From NCBI GenBank assembly GCA_012517965.1, contig JAAYTZ010000126.1:1-62478 (forward strand): a stretch of DNA of 62,478 bases, given 5' to 3'. The position numbers were made by a program, and so were the translations under genes. Below, one piece after another: positions 25,774-34,537 of this stretch; position 1 is the stretch's first letter, and every line of letters starts with the position of its first letter. This stretch comes from Propionibacterium sp. Its GTDB lineage: Bacteria; Actinomycetota; Actinomycetes; Propionibacteriales; Propionibacteriaceae. The notes under the pieces were generated by a model. That model did not search any database. It saw nothing but the letters and a program-made list of their open reading frames with translations, and had not been told where the DNA came from.

Positions 25774-26835
25774 ATGACGGAGTTCCGTGCACGGGCGATC
25801 GCGTTGTACCTGCCTCAGTACCACCCGATCCCGGAGAATGATGCCTGGTGGGGCACCGGCTTCACCGAGTGGACCAACGTCACGCGGGCTCGTCGCCTGT
25901 TCCCGGGTCATCGCCAGCCGCACCTGCCGGCGGACCTGGGGTTCTACGACCTGCGGTTGCCCGAGGCGCGCGAGGCGCAGGCGGAGCTGGCCGCCGCCCA
26001 CGGCATCGAGGGCTTCTGCTACTGGCACTACTGGTTCGGCAACGGACGGCGGCTCCTCGAGCGTCCTTTGACCGAGGTCGTGCGTTCGGGACGGCCGGCC
26101 ATCGGGTTCTGCGTGGGTTGGGCGAACGAGACCTGGTCCGGCGTCTGGCACGGCGCGTCCGAGCGGATCCTCGTCGAGCAGACCTACCCGGGGGTGGCCG
26201 ATGCCCGAGCCCATTTCGAGGCGTTGCTGCCGGCGTTTCGCGACGCGCGTTACCTGACGGTCGGCGGACGCCCGATCCTTCAGGTGTACCGCCCGGGGAA
26301 TCTACCGAACGCCCGCTCCTTCGTGGACCTGTGGCAGGACATGGCCCGCCGAGCGGGGCTGCCCGGCCTCTACCTCGTGGCCGCGCTCGGCGAGGACTAC
26401 GACCATCTTCGGGCGACGTCGGACGGATTCGACGCGGGCTACTACCAGCGCCTCCCCTTCGTCAACAGCCGGAGGAACCTGTGGGTCGCCCGCGTCCGGC
26501 ACAAGCTGTTGCGACAGCCGGTGATCTACCGGTACGCGAGCGAGCCGCTTCACTGGCCCTGGCCCGAGGGGGCGGGGGTGCAGCCCTGCGTCGTGCCCAA
26601 CTGGGACAACACGCCTCGCTGCGGCCGTGACGGCATCGTGCTGACGGACGCGCGGCCCGAGCACTTCCGGGTGCACGTGCGCGACGCGATCGAGCGGCTC
26701 GCCTCCCGGCCGGCCGAGGAGCGACTGCTCTGGGTCAAGTCGTGGAACGAGTGGGCGGAGGGCAACTACCTGGAGCCGGATCAGGAGACGGGACGTGCCC
26801 GGCTCGAGGTCCTGCGTGAGGAACTCGTCCGATGA
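25774..26835 (+). CDS. WbsX family (GH99-like) polysaccharide protein
   Basis: The 353-residue protein matches the glycosyltransferase WbsX / GH99-like family. ALYLPQYHPIPENDAWWGTG and FTEWTNV open the chain, followed by FCYWHYWF, WANETWSG, the central Tyr-rich region and LLWVKSWNEWAEGNYLEP at the end. These proteins occur in O-antigen and capsule loci; whether they transfer or hydrolyse sugars is unproven, and the fold is that of endo-mannosidases. GGGAG lies 8 bases before the ATG. It heads the group methyltransferase - Wzt - Wzm. Confidence 0.85.
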   Translation: MTEFRARAIALYLPQYHPIPENDAWWGTGFTEWTNVTRARRLFPGHRQPHLPADLGFYDLRLPEAREAQAELAAAHGIEGFCYWHYWFGNGRRLLERPLTEVVRSGRPAIGFCVGWANETWSGVWHGASERILVEQTYPGVADARAHFEALLPAFRDARYLTVGGRPILQVYRPGNLPNARSFVDLWQDMARRAGLPGLYLVAALGEDYDHLRATSDGFDAGYYQRLPFVNSRRNLWVARVRHKLLRQPVIYRYASEPLHWPWPEGAGVQPCVVPNWDNTPRCGRDGIVLTDARPEHFRVHVRDAIERLASRPAEERLLWVKSWNEWAEGNYLEPDQETGRARLEVLREELVR

Positions 26836-26875
26836 CGGACGCTGCGGGCACGAGGCGGCTCCGGGGAAGTGGACG

Positions 26876-27583
26876 ATGACCGGCGGGCAGCAGGACGTCT
26901 ACGGGCGGGGTGAGCGTCCCGATCTCGCACCCTTCGTCCCGCCGGGGGCGCGGACGGTCCTGGATGTGGGCTGCGCCTCCGGGGGCTTCGCCCGCACGCT
27001 GCGGGGTGTCCTCGGGGAGGGTGTCCGCATCGTCGGGGTCGAGGCCGTTCCCGCCGCGGCGCGACGGGCACGCGCTGAACTGGACGACGTGATCGAAGGC
27101 TTCTTCCCGACCGCGCTCGAGGGACGGGTCGAGCGCTACGACCTGATCTGCTTCAACGACGTGCTGGAACACATGGTCGACCCCTGGGACGCGCTGGCCC
27201 TGGCGCACCAGTGGTTGAGCCCGTCGGGGACCGTGCTCGCCTCGATCCCGAACGTGCAGTACGGACCTCACCTGCAGGCGGTCCTCGCCGGGCGATGGGA
27301 GTACACCGACACCGGCATCCTCGACCGCACGCACCTTCGGTTCTTCACCCGCGCCTCCATGCTCGCCATGTTCGCCCACGCGGGGTACGCGGTGGAACGC
27401 TGCACGGGCATCAACTCGGCCTGGTCGAAGGAGTGGCGGGGGGTGATCCGAGGTTCCGCCTGCCCCGTTGCAGCCCTGGCTCGGCGAACCGCCTACGCGG
27501 CAGTGCGTCGCCCGCTCATCGGTCTTCGCCCCGACCTCGAGTGGCAGCAGTTCGTGATCGTGGCCAGGCCTGCCGGCTCTTGA
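26876..27583 (+). CDS. Class I SAM-dependent methyltransferase
   Basis: A 235-residue methyltransferase. Motif I is VLDVGCASGGFAR, followed by an acidic strand end (VGVEA), and ICFNDVLEHMVDPW is the usual post-II motif. LDRTHLRFFTRASM is seen in sugar or lipid-head methylases of polysaccharide loci. It stands directly before the ABC exporter genes, so it may methylate or cap the glycan end. I chose ATG 26876 with GGGAAG upstream. Confidence 0.85.
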   Translation: MTGGQQDVYGRGERPDLAPFVPPGARTVLDVGCASGGFARTLRGVLGEGVRIVGVEAVPAAARRARAELDDVIEGFFPTALEGRVERYDLICFNDVLEHMVDPWDALALAHQWLSPSGTVLASIPNVQYGPHLQAVLAGRWEYTDTGILDRTHLRFFTRASMLAMFAHAGYAVERCTGINSAWSKEWRGVIRGSACPVAALARRTAYAAVRRPLIGLRPDLEWQQFVIVARPAGS

Positions 27584-27669
27584 CCCGGCCGAACAGGGCG
27601 TGGGGCGTCCCGCCGCTGCTGCTACGGTCGAGCAATCCAGTTGCGATCGTCCCGAAGGAGCCGCCCGGC

Positions 27670-28884
27670 ATGTCCGAACTCGCGGTCTCGGTTCAGGGAC
27701 TCGGGAAGACCTACCGCATCCGCTCGGCCGGTCCCGGCCCCACGCGGGCTACGGAGGCGATCGTCCAGGCCGTCAGACACCCCCTGCGGCGTCCGGTGTA
27801 CGAGGAGTTCCAGGCCCTGAAGGACATCTCGTTCGAGATTCCCTTCGGTGAGGCCGTCGGGATCATCGGCCGAAACGGCGCCGGCAAGTCCACGCTGCTC
27901 AAGATCCTCACCCGGATCACCGCCCCGACTGCGGGGCGGATCGAATTGGCCGGCCGCGTCGGGAGCCTGCTCGAAGTCGGCACCGGCTTCCACCCGGAAC
28001 TGACCGGCCGGGAGAACATCTACCTCAACGGCACGCTGCTCGGGATGCGCCGCCGGGAGATCAAGCGGCGCTTCGACGAGATCGTCGAGTTCGCGGGAGT
28101 GCACCGGTTCTTGGACACCCCGGTCAAGCGCTACTCCTCCGGCATGTACGTCCGCTTGGCCTTCTCGGTCGCGGCGCACCTGGAAACGGAGATCCTGGCG
28201 ATCGACGAGGTGCTCGCCGTCGGCGACGCGGAGTTCAAACGACGGTCGCTGGAGAAGATGCGCAGCGTCGCGCAGGACGGACGGACCGTGCTCTACGTGA
28301 GTCACCAGATGTCGACCGTCAAGGCGCTGTGCACCAGCGCGCTCTACCTCGACGCGGGACGGCTGGCCTATCAGGGGCCCGTCCAGGGCGGGCTGGACCT
28401 GTACCGGAACAGCTTCGAGCAGGCCGCCGAGACCGCGCGTCAGGCAGCCCGCCGCCCGGGGACGGGCGAACTGCGCACAGCGGAGGTGACCGCCGAGTCG
28501 GGCAGTTTCGAGGTGGCCCAGGACAAGGTGATCCACCTCAGGATTCCGGCCTCCGACCGGTTGACCGGCCCCTACTTCGTCTCCTGCCACGTCCGTGACC
28601 GCAACGGCATCGACGTCACCAAGTGCGACTCGCGACTGGTGGAGGGGTGGTTCGACCCTGCCCGCGAAACGCGGTTGAAGCTGTCGATCTCCGGGTTGTG
28701 GCTCCCGCCCGGCCGGTACTCGATCGACGTCTACCTGTGCCAGATGGGCATCCTGGACGCCTGGGAGGCGGCCACGACCTTCGAGGTGCTCCCCGAGTTG
28801 CCCTACGCGGAAACTCTCAACGACGAGGCCATCGTGGGCGCGCTCGTCCTGTGCGACTTCGGCTACGAGGAGGAGGCGACATGA
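27670..28884 (+). CDS. wzt: Polysaccharide ABC transporter ATP-binding protein (Wzt-like) with C-terminal glycan-binding extension
   Basis: A 404-residue ATPase. Walker A is GRNGAGKST (67-75), the signature is YSSGMYVRLAFS, Walker B is ILAIDEVLAVGD, and the switch His is in VSHQMS. The first 250 residues match TagH/Wzt ATPases of wall-teichoic-acid and O-antigen export. The extra part from about residue 270 is beta-rich (SGSFEVAQDKVIHLRI, WLPPGRYSIDVYLC), as in Wzt C-terminal domains that recognise the capped glycan end. AAGGAG lies upstream. The stop overlaps the permease ATG by 4 bases. Confidence 0.93.
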   Translation: MSELAVSVQGLGKTYRIRSAGPGPTRATEAIVQAVRHPLRRPVYEEFQALKDISFEIPFGEAVGIIGRNGAGKSTLLKILTRITAPTAGRIELAGRVGSLLEVGTGFHPELTGRENIYLNGTLLGMRRREIKRRFDEIVEFAGVHRFLDTPVKRYSSGMYVRLAFSVAAHLETEILAIDEVLAVGDAEFKRRSLEKMRSVAQDGRTVLYVSHQMSTVKALCTSALYLDAGRLAYQGPVQGGLDLYRNSFEQAAETARQAARRPGTGELRTAEVTAESGSFEVAQDKVIHLRIPASDRLTGPYFVSCHVRDRNGIDVTKCDSRLVEGWFDPARETRLKLSISGLWLPPGRYSIDVYLCQMGILDAWEAATTFEVLPELPYAETLNDEAIVGALVLCDFGYEEEAT

Positions 28885-29699
28885 GCCGGATCGTCATCGA
28901 GCCGCCGGGCCGCCTGAACCTGCCCCCGCTCCGTGAACTGTGGGAGGCGCGTGAGGTTGCGCTCACCTTCGGACAACGCGATGTCGTGCTCCGGTACCGC
29001 CAAACGGCGGTGGGTGTGCTGTGGGTCGTGCTCCAGCCGCTGGTAGCCGCAGGGATCTTCTCCATCATCTTCGGCGGTGTCGCGAAGCTACCGAGCGGGG
29101 GGGTGCCGTACTTCCTGTTCAGCTTCGTAGGGATGCTGGTCTGGAACGCCTTCGCCAACGTGGTCAGCCGGGCCTCGTCCTCGCTGGTGGCGAACCAGGC
29201 CCTGGTGGCCAAGGTCTTCTTCCCGCGCGCACTGGTGCCGCTGTCCACGACGCTTTCGGTGTTGCTCGACTTCGCGGTGGCGAGCGTGCTCGGCCTCGCT
29301 CTGCTGGTGGCGTTCGGGGTGTCGCCCGGCTGGTCGTTGCTACTGGTGCCCTTCTGGCTGCTCTGCGCGGTGCTGCTCGCCCTCGGGATCGGGCTGTGGG
29401 CGGCCGCGGTCATGGTGAAGTACCGGGACGTGGCCTACGTGGTTCCCTGGGTGGTCCAGGTGGGGCTGTACGCCACTCCTGTTGCCTACGCCTCCGCGGC
29501 CGCGCCGGCCAACCTGCGGTGGTTCTTCGACGTGAACCCACTGGCCTGGGTCGTGGAGGGCTTCCGGGCGGCCTTCCTGGGTGTCGGGGCCGTGCCGTGG
29601 TGGCAGGCGGTCGCCGCGCCGCTGGTGAGCCTGGCCGTCTTCGGTCTTGGCCTGGTGTTCTTCCAGGCACGGGAACGCGAGTTCGCCGATCTGATCTGA
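28881..29699 (+). CDS. wzm: Polysaccharide ABC transporter permease (Wzm-like)
   Basis: A 272-residue ABC-2 type permease with about six membrane segments. The N-terminal amphipathic part has DVVLRYRQTAVGVLWVVLQP, the classic Wzm/TagG block, and FSFVGMLVWNAFANVVSRAS and YRDVAYVVPWVVQ follow. It forms the export channel for a lipid-linked glycan together with Wzt. Its ATG overlaps the wzt stop (ATGA). Confidence 0.93.
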   Translation: MSRIVIEPPGRLNLPPLRELWEAREVALTFGQRDVVLRYRQTAVGVLWVVLQPLVAAGIFSIIFGGVAKLPSGGVPYFLFSFVGMLVWNAFANVVSRASSSLVANQALVAKVFFPRALVPLSTTLSVLLDFAVASVLGLALLVAFGVSPGWSLLLVPFWLLCAVLLALGIGLWAAAVMVKYRDVAYVVPWVVQVGLYATPVAYASAAAPANLRWFFDVNPLAWVVEGFRAAFLGVGAVPWWQAVAAPLVSLAVFGLGLVFFQAREREFADLI

Positions 29700-29716
29700 A
29701 CTGGGGAGGGGGATCG

Positions 29717-30841
29717 GTGAGAGGACACGCGGGAGTCCTGTGGTTCAGCAACGAGACGCCCGATCGTTTCGGCCAGGGTGGGCAGCGCCGCCAGTACTTC
29801 CAGATCGCCGCGCTGGTGGCGGACGGTCATCCGGTGCACGTCCTGAGCTGGACGGGGCCCCAGGACGACTCGTCGATCCGTCGGCTGTGCCCGGTCACCC
29901 GCATCGATCGCTTCGCCCGCAACCCGGTGCGGAGGGCGGCTGCAGTGATCGGGGCCCTCCTCCTTGCCGCCGCTCGGCCCTGGGATTGCGTCGTGATCGC
30001 CCACGCCGAATCGTGGCCGTTCGGGAGGTTGCTCGGTCGATGCGCCCGCCGCCCCGTCCTGGTGGACCTGCACAACGTCAACTCGCACTGGCTGAGCACC
30101 GCAGGAGATTCGGTGGGGGCGTCCGCGGCAAGGCGGACCGAGCGCTCGATCCTTCGCGGGGCGGACGCCGTCACCGTGTGCGCCGACCGCGAACGCGGCT
30201 TCCTCGAGCAGTCGGGTGACGCCTCTCGTGTCATCGTGCTGCCGCACGGCGTCGCCCCGGACGAGTGGACCACCCCGCCGGTGCGCCCGACCGCGACGAT
30301 CAAGATGTTCGGCAACTGGGGCTGGCCCCCGAACCAGGCCGGGCTCGAGTGGTTCCTGAGCGTGGTCTGGCCCCTGGTTCGAGCCGAGGCGCCGGAAGCG
30401 ATCGTGGAGGTCGCGGGGACGGTGCCGCCTGGGCTGTGTTGGCCCGAGGGGAGCAGGGCCATGGGCAGAGTGCCTCGCCTGGACGAGTTCTGCTCCGATG
30501 CGGCCGCCATCGCGGTACCCGTCAAAGCCGGCGTTGGCGCGCCCCTCAAGTTCGCCGAGGCGCTCGCGTCGGGGATCCCCGTGGTGGCGACCTCCGAGGC
30601 CGCGCACGGCTCGGCGTCCTTCGGTGCCACGGTGACCGACGAGCCCGGGGAGTGGGTCCGAGCACTCGTCAACTGCCTCAATCACGATCCTGAACTGCGC
30701 GCCCAGGCCCTCCGGGCGCGCAGCCAGGTGCTCACGAAGTGCTCGTGGGCGGAGGCGTCGAGGCCACTGCGCGATTGGGTGGCGGCGTGTGCGGGGCCTG
30801 CTGGCAGGGCGGTGGTCCGTCATGATGACCCGGTGGCGTGA
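29717..30841 (+). CDS. GT4-like glycosyltransferase
   Basis: A 374-residue GT-B protein. VLWFSNETPDRFGQGGQRRQ at the start and VLVDLHNVNSHW and VTVCADRE in the middle are followed by IKMFGNWGWPPNQAGLEWFL and AGVGAPLKFAEALASG. The last two are the marks of a glycosyltransferase subgroup that lacks the usual E-x7-E spacing. A purine-rich GGGGAGGGGG precedes GTG 29717. It runs on from the ABC exporter genes. Confidence 0.83.
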   Translation: MRGHAGVLWFSNETPDRFGQGGQRRQYFQIAALVADGHPVHVLSWTGPQDDSSIRRLCPVTRIDRFARNPVRRAAAVIGALLLAAARPWDCVVIAHAESWPFGRLLGRCARRPVLVDLHNVNSHWLSTAGDSVGASAARRTERSILRGADAVTVCADRERGFLEQSGDASRVIVLPHGVAPDEWTTPPVRPTATIKMFGNWGWPPNQAGLEWFLSVVWPLVRAEAPEAIVEVAGTVPPGLCWPEGSRAMGRVPRLDEFCSDAAAIAVPVKAGVGAPLKFAEALASGIPVVATSEAAHGSASFGATVTDEPGEWVRALVNCLNHDPELRAQALRARSQVLTKCSWAEASRPLRDWVAACAGPAGRAVVRHDDPVA

Positions 30842-32144
30842 TCTCTCCCGGCTCACCGGTGCCTCGGGTGCCTGGCCGGCGCTGCTGCTGGCGGGGGTGG
30901 TGCTGGTGGCCGCCTGGCTGGTCAAGTCCCCCTGCATGGACGCCCAACCGGTGTCGGCGGGATGGGTCGGCTTCGACCAGCGACCGATCGTCAGCACCTG
31001 CTACAACGACATCGTCCTCCTCTACCGCAGCCACCAGCTGGACAGCTGGACGTTCCCCTACGCGTCGGTGTGGGAGGTCGACGGCACACCTCGCTTCATG
31101 GAGTACCCGGTGATCACCGGGGTCTTCATGTGGCTGGCAGCGTCGCTGGCCCGGCTCGTCGGTGGCGGGGTGGCATCAGTCGCGCTCTACTTCACCGTGA
31201 CCTGCCTCCTGCTGGGTGGGCTGTGGCTGGGCGCCGTGCGCGCGTACCGGTCCGTCGTCGGACCTGGCGCGACCCTCCTGTTGGCCACCTCCCCCCTGTT
31301 GGTCGTCCACGCGTTCACCAACTGGGACCTGCTGCCGATGGGTCTGGTCGTCGCCGCACTGGTCGCCTTCCGGTCCGGCCGCCCCGTCCTGACCGGCGTG
31401 TTCATCGGCCTGGGAACGGCCGCCAAACTGTTCTCGATCCTGGTGCTCGGGCCGCTCCTCGTCCTGGCCGTGCGCCGGACGATCCCGCTTCGGCAGTGGG
31501 CCGCGATCGCCGGTTCGGCGCTGGCGACCTGGCTCGCGGCGAATCTGCCCGTGCTTGTGCTGTATCCCGCTGCGTGGGGCGAGTTCTTCCGGATGAACTC
31601 GGAACGTCCACCCGAGTGGAACTCGATCTACTTCATCGCGTCCCGGGTCGCCGGACGGACGTTCCCGGTCGTCAACCTCGTCTCGCTGGTGCTGTTCGCC
31701 GGGCTCTGTCTGGCGATACTGTGGGTCGCTCTTCGCGCACGAGCGGTGCCGCAGGTGTCGGAGTTGATGGTGCTCGTGCTCGCGGCCTTCCTGCTCTCCA
31801 ACAAGGTCTGGTCACCCCAGTACTCGCTGTGGCTGCTCCCCTTCGTGTTCCTTGCGGTCGACACCCTGCGGCCGCTGCTCGCGTGGCAGGCGACCGAGAT
31901 CACGGTCTGGCTGACGTTGACGCCTCTCCTGGGGCCGGTGGCCGGGGCGGGCGATGCCACGTGGTTCCTGGTCTCGGCCGTGGTTCGGGACGCATGCCTG
32001 GTCTTCATCTGCCTGGCCGTGCTGCGGAGGATGCGGCGGCGGGGGAGTCCGGTCGACGATCCCTTCCTCCCGGGATCCCCGGGGGGCACTCCCCCTGGAG
32101 CGCGGTGGAGGTCGCCAGGGGCAACGGGGGGCGTGCCATCATGA
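30822..32144 (+). CDS. GT87-like integral membrane glycosyltransferase (DUF2029)
   Basis: A 440-residue protein with about ten membrane segments. The first external loop has YNDIVLLYRSHQLD and MEYPVITGVFMW, the acidic pattern expected in polyprenol-dependent GT-C mannosyltransferases such as GT87. AFTNWDLLPMGLVV and SNKVWSPQYSLWLLP are typical of that family. It would use a lipid-linked sugar outside the membrane. ATG 30822 or 30825 could be the start; both lie inside the end of the preceding gene. The following gene overlaps by ATGA. Confidence 0.75.
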   Translation: MMTRWRDLSRLTGASGAWPALLLAGVVLVAAWLVKSPCMDAQPVSAGWVGFDQRPIVSTCYNDIVLLYRSHQLDSWTFPYASVWEVDGTPRFMEYPVITGVFMWLAASLARLVGGGVASVALYFTVTCLLLGGLWLGAVRAYRSVVGPGATLLLATSPLLVVHAFTNWDLLPMGLVVAALVAFRSGRPVLTGVFIGLGTAAKLFSILVLGPLLVLAVRRTIPLRQWAAIAGSALATWLAANLPVLVLYPAAWGEFFRMNSERPPEWNSIYFIASRVAGRTFPVVNLVSLVLFAGLCLAILWVALRARAVPQVSELMVLVLAAFLLSNKVWSPQYSLWLLPFVFLAVDTLRPLLAWQATEITVWLTLTPLLGPVAGAGDATWFLVSAVVRDACLVFICLAVLRRMRRRGSPVDDPFLPGSPGGTPPGARWRSPGATGGVPS

Positions 32145-33232
32145 GTCGCCAGCCTCCCCACACTGTTGAGGTCCACGTGTCGACTTTGGTCATCGCCACC
32201 AGCGCTACCGGGACGCCGATGGGCGCCCAGGTGTACCAGGAGGAGGTGGCGGCTCGGGCGTCCGCGGCGCTGGCGGCCGTCGCGGGCCACGACTGGCGGG
32301 TCGAGCGGATCGTCGCCCGTTCCCTGAGGTCCCCGCTGCCGGGAAACCGGCGACTCCCCATGGGCTACCTGGCCGGCGCCGGCCCGGGGGCGCGGGCGGC
32401 CGTCGGGCGCCTGCTCTACCCGCGCGGGGCGGTCGTGCACCGGATGAACCTGGAGTTGCCGCCCGCCCCCGCTGCCGACGTGATCACGCTGCACGACGTC
32501 GTCGCCTGGAAGTTCGACGACGAGTCGCCTCCGGTGCCCGCCGCGGCCGAGGAGGCCAGGCGTGCGGCGGCGGTCATCTGCGTCTCCCGGTTCAGCGCGG
32601 AGGAGGCGGTGAACCTGCTGGGGATCTCCGAACCGCACGTCGTCCACAACGGCGTCCACGAGCGCTTCTTCGACGCCGCACCGTTGCCGCCCGCGGCGCT
32701 GAGCCGACTGGGGATCACCGGGCCTTACGTGCTCACCGCCGGCGGCGCGTCCCGCCGGAAGAACCTCGAGGGCCTCGCGGTGGCCTGGCCGAAGATCCGC
32801 AGCAGCCGCCCCGACCTGACGCTGGTGCTGTCCGGCCCGGAGCACCCCCGCCGCACCGCCTTGTTCAAGGACCTCCCGGGCGTCCGCCTGGTCGGCCGCG
32901 TCGCCGACGACCTCGTGCCCGGGCTGATCGCGGCGGCGTCCGCGGTGGTCGTGCCCTCGCTGTACGAGGGGTTCGGGCTGCCGGCCCTGGAGGGCATGGC
33001 CGCGGGCGTCCCCGTCGTCGCGGCCGACACCAGCTCGCTACCGGAGGTCGTCGGCGACGGCGGCGTCCTCGTCGAGCCGACCCCGGACGCCCTCGCCGCC
33101 GGCACGCTCTGGGCCACCTCCGGGGACGCCGAGGTCGCGGCTCTCGTGGCGCGCGGCCGGGCGCGGGCGTCCGAGTTCACCTGGGAGCGCAGCGCCGAGG
33201 GTCACGCGCGGGTCTGGGCGTCCCTGGCCTGA
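32141..33232 (+). CDS. GT4 family glycosyltransferase
   Basis: A 363-residue GT-B glycosyltransferase. ATSATGTPMGAQVYQEEV opens the chain; ITLHDVVAWKF, VICVSRFSAEEAV, LTAGGASRRKNLEGL and YEGFGLPALEGMAAG follow in the usual GT4 order. It starts by an ATGA overlap. Its last 31 bases overlap the convergent glycosyltransferase at 33202. It ends the third plus-strand run of the locus. Confidence 0.9.
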   Translation: MSRQPPHTVEVHVSTLVIATSATGTPMGAQVYQEEVAARASAALAAVAGHDWRVERIVARSLRSPLPGNRRLPMGYLAGAGPGARAAVGRLLYPRGAVVHRMNLELPPAPAADVITLHDVVAWKFDDESPPVPAAAEEARRAAAVICVSRFSAEEAVNLLGISEPHVVHNGVHERFFDAAPLPPAALSRLGITGPYVLTAGGASRRKNLEGLAVAWPKIRSSRPDLTLVLSGPEHPRRTALFKDLPGVRLVGRVADDLVPGLIAAASAVVVPSLYEGFGLPALEGMAAGVPVVAADTSSLPEVVGDGGVLVEPTPDALAAGTLWATSGDAEVAALVARGRARASEFTWERSAEGHARVWASLA

Positions 33233-34368
33233 GGCCGGGCGACTGCCTGCCGGTAGAGCCGCTCGTAGGCGTCCACGACGGACTCCCACGTGTAGGCGCG
33301 AACCGCCACCGATCCCCCCGCGGCGAGGCGTCCCGCGAGGTCGTGGTCCCCGACGATGCGCTCCAGCGCAATCTCGAAGGCCGCGGTGTCGTCGGGGTCG
33401 ACGAGCAGTCCGTCGACGCCGTCGGTCACGAGCGTGCCCGGCCCGCCGCGGCTGGTGGCGACGAGCGGACGCCCGCTGCGCCACGCCTCCAGGACGACGA
33501 TCCCGAACGCCTCGCTCCGGCTCGGGACCACGTTGACCGTGGCCGCCGCCATGGACGCCGCCACCTGCGTGCCGCTGAGGCGGCCGGGGAAGTCGACTCG
33601 GTCGGCGACGCCCAGCGTGCGGGCGAGGGCCCGCACCTCCGCCAGGGCGCCGCCGTCGCCACCGACGACGAGGCGGGTTTCCTGCGGAAGCGCCGCTCGT
33701 GCGAAGGCTCGCACGAGCAGGTCGAAGCCCTTGACCCGTTCGAAGCGCCCGACGGCGAAGACGGTCGGCTGGCCGGCATCGAAGACCGGCGCGTCCGATG
33801 CCGGAGGACGGTCGAGGTCGATGCCGTTCGGGACGACCACGGCGTCCGCGATGCCGAACCGCCGGGCCAGGTCCTCGGTGACGACCGTGCTGCACCCGGT
33901 CACCGACGCGCTCAGCCGGCCGGCGGCCCGGAGCCCGGCGCGCAGCAGGGCCGAGCGGTCGAAGGCCTGGTGGTCGTCCACGAACGTTTCGCCGTGGCTG
34001 CTCACGATCAACGGCGTCCGATGGACGGCGTGGAGGGCGAGGGCGTACAGGCCGTTGGGTCCGAAGCACTGCACGTGCAGCACGTCCGGCCGGAAAGCCC
34101 GCCGCGCGGCCGCCCACGCCCGCCACGCGGGCAGCGCCCGCAGCGCGAAGGACGCCAGCGCCCGCGGCGTCCGGGCCGGCAAGGGGGTGGGCAGCGACCG
34201 GACCACCACGCCGTCCAGGAGTCGGGTCGGCAGATGCTCGCCGCGATCGACCGTCCACACCTCGACCGGAACGCCGCGTTCGCGCAGGATCCGGGCCACC
34301 GCGCGGGTGTGCTCCTCCACGCCGCCGGGGTGGGGGTCGTAGCTGGAGGAGACCAACGCCACCCGCAT
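33202..34368 (-). CDS. GT4 family glycosyltransferase
   Basis: A 388-residue GT-B glycosyltransferase. MRVALVSSSYDPHPGGVEEH is the start, with GGGAGG 6 bases upstream on its strand. FAVGRFERVKGFDLLVRAF and RSEAFGIVVLEAWRSG are the donor-domain motifs. It lies alone on the minus strand, overlapping the previous gene's end by 31 bases and divergent from the acyltransferase. Confidence 0.9.
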   Translation of the reverse strand: MRVALVSSSYDPHPGGVEEHTRAVARILRERGVPVEVWTVDRGEHLPTRLLDGVVVRSLPTPLPARTPRALASFALRALPAWRAWAAARRAFRPDVLHVQCFGPNGLYALALHAVHRTPLIVSSHGETFVDDHQAFDRSALLRAGLRAAGRLSASVTGCSTVVTEDLARRFGIADAVVVPNGIDLDRPPASDAPVFDAGQPTVFAVGRFERVKGFDLLVRAFARAALPQETRLVVGGDGGALAEVRALARTLGVADRVDFPGRLSGTQVAASMAAATVNVVPSRSEAFGIVVLEAWRSGRPLVATSRGGPGTLVTDGVDGLLVDPDDTAAFEIALERIVGDHDLAGRLAAGGSVAVRAYTWESVVDAYERLYRQAVARPQARDAQTRA

Positions 34369-34537
34369 CGCGCCCTCCCTGGACCACCGGCCCGCTTGAC
34401 CTGCGGCCGGACAAGGCTTCATCGTACGGGGCGGCAGGAAGCCAGCCCGGGTCGGGGGGCGAACCGCCGCCGCGTCACATTCGGATGCGGGCATGAGCGG
34501 CACCCTGCCGGGGACTCGCCCCTAGGCTCACTGGCTC

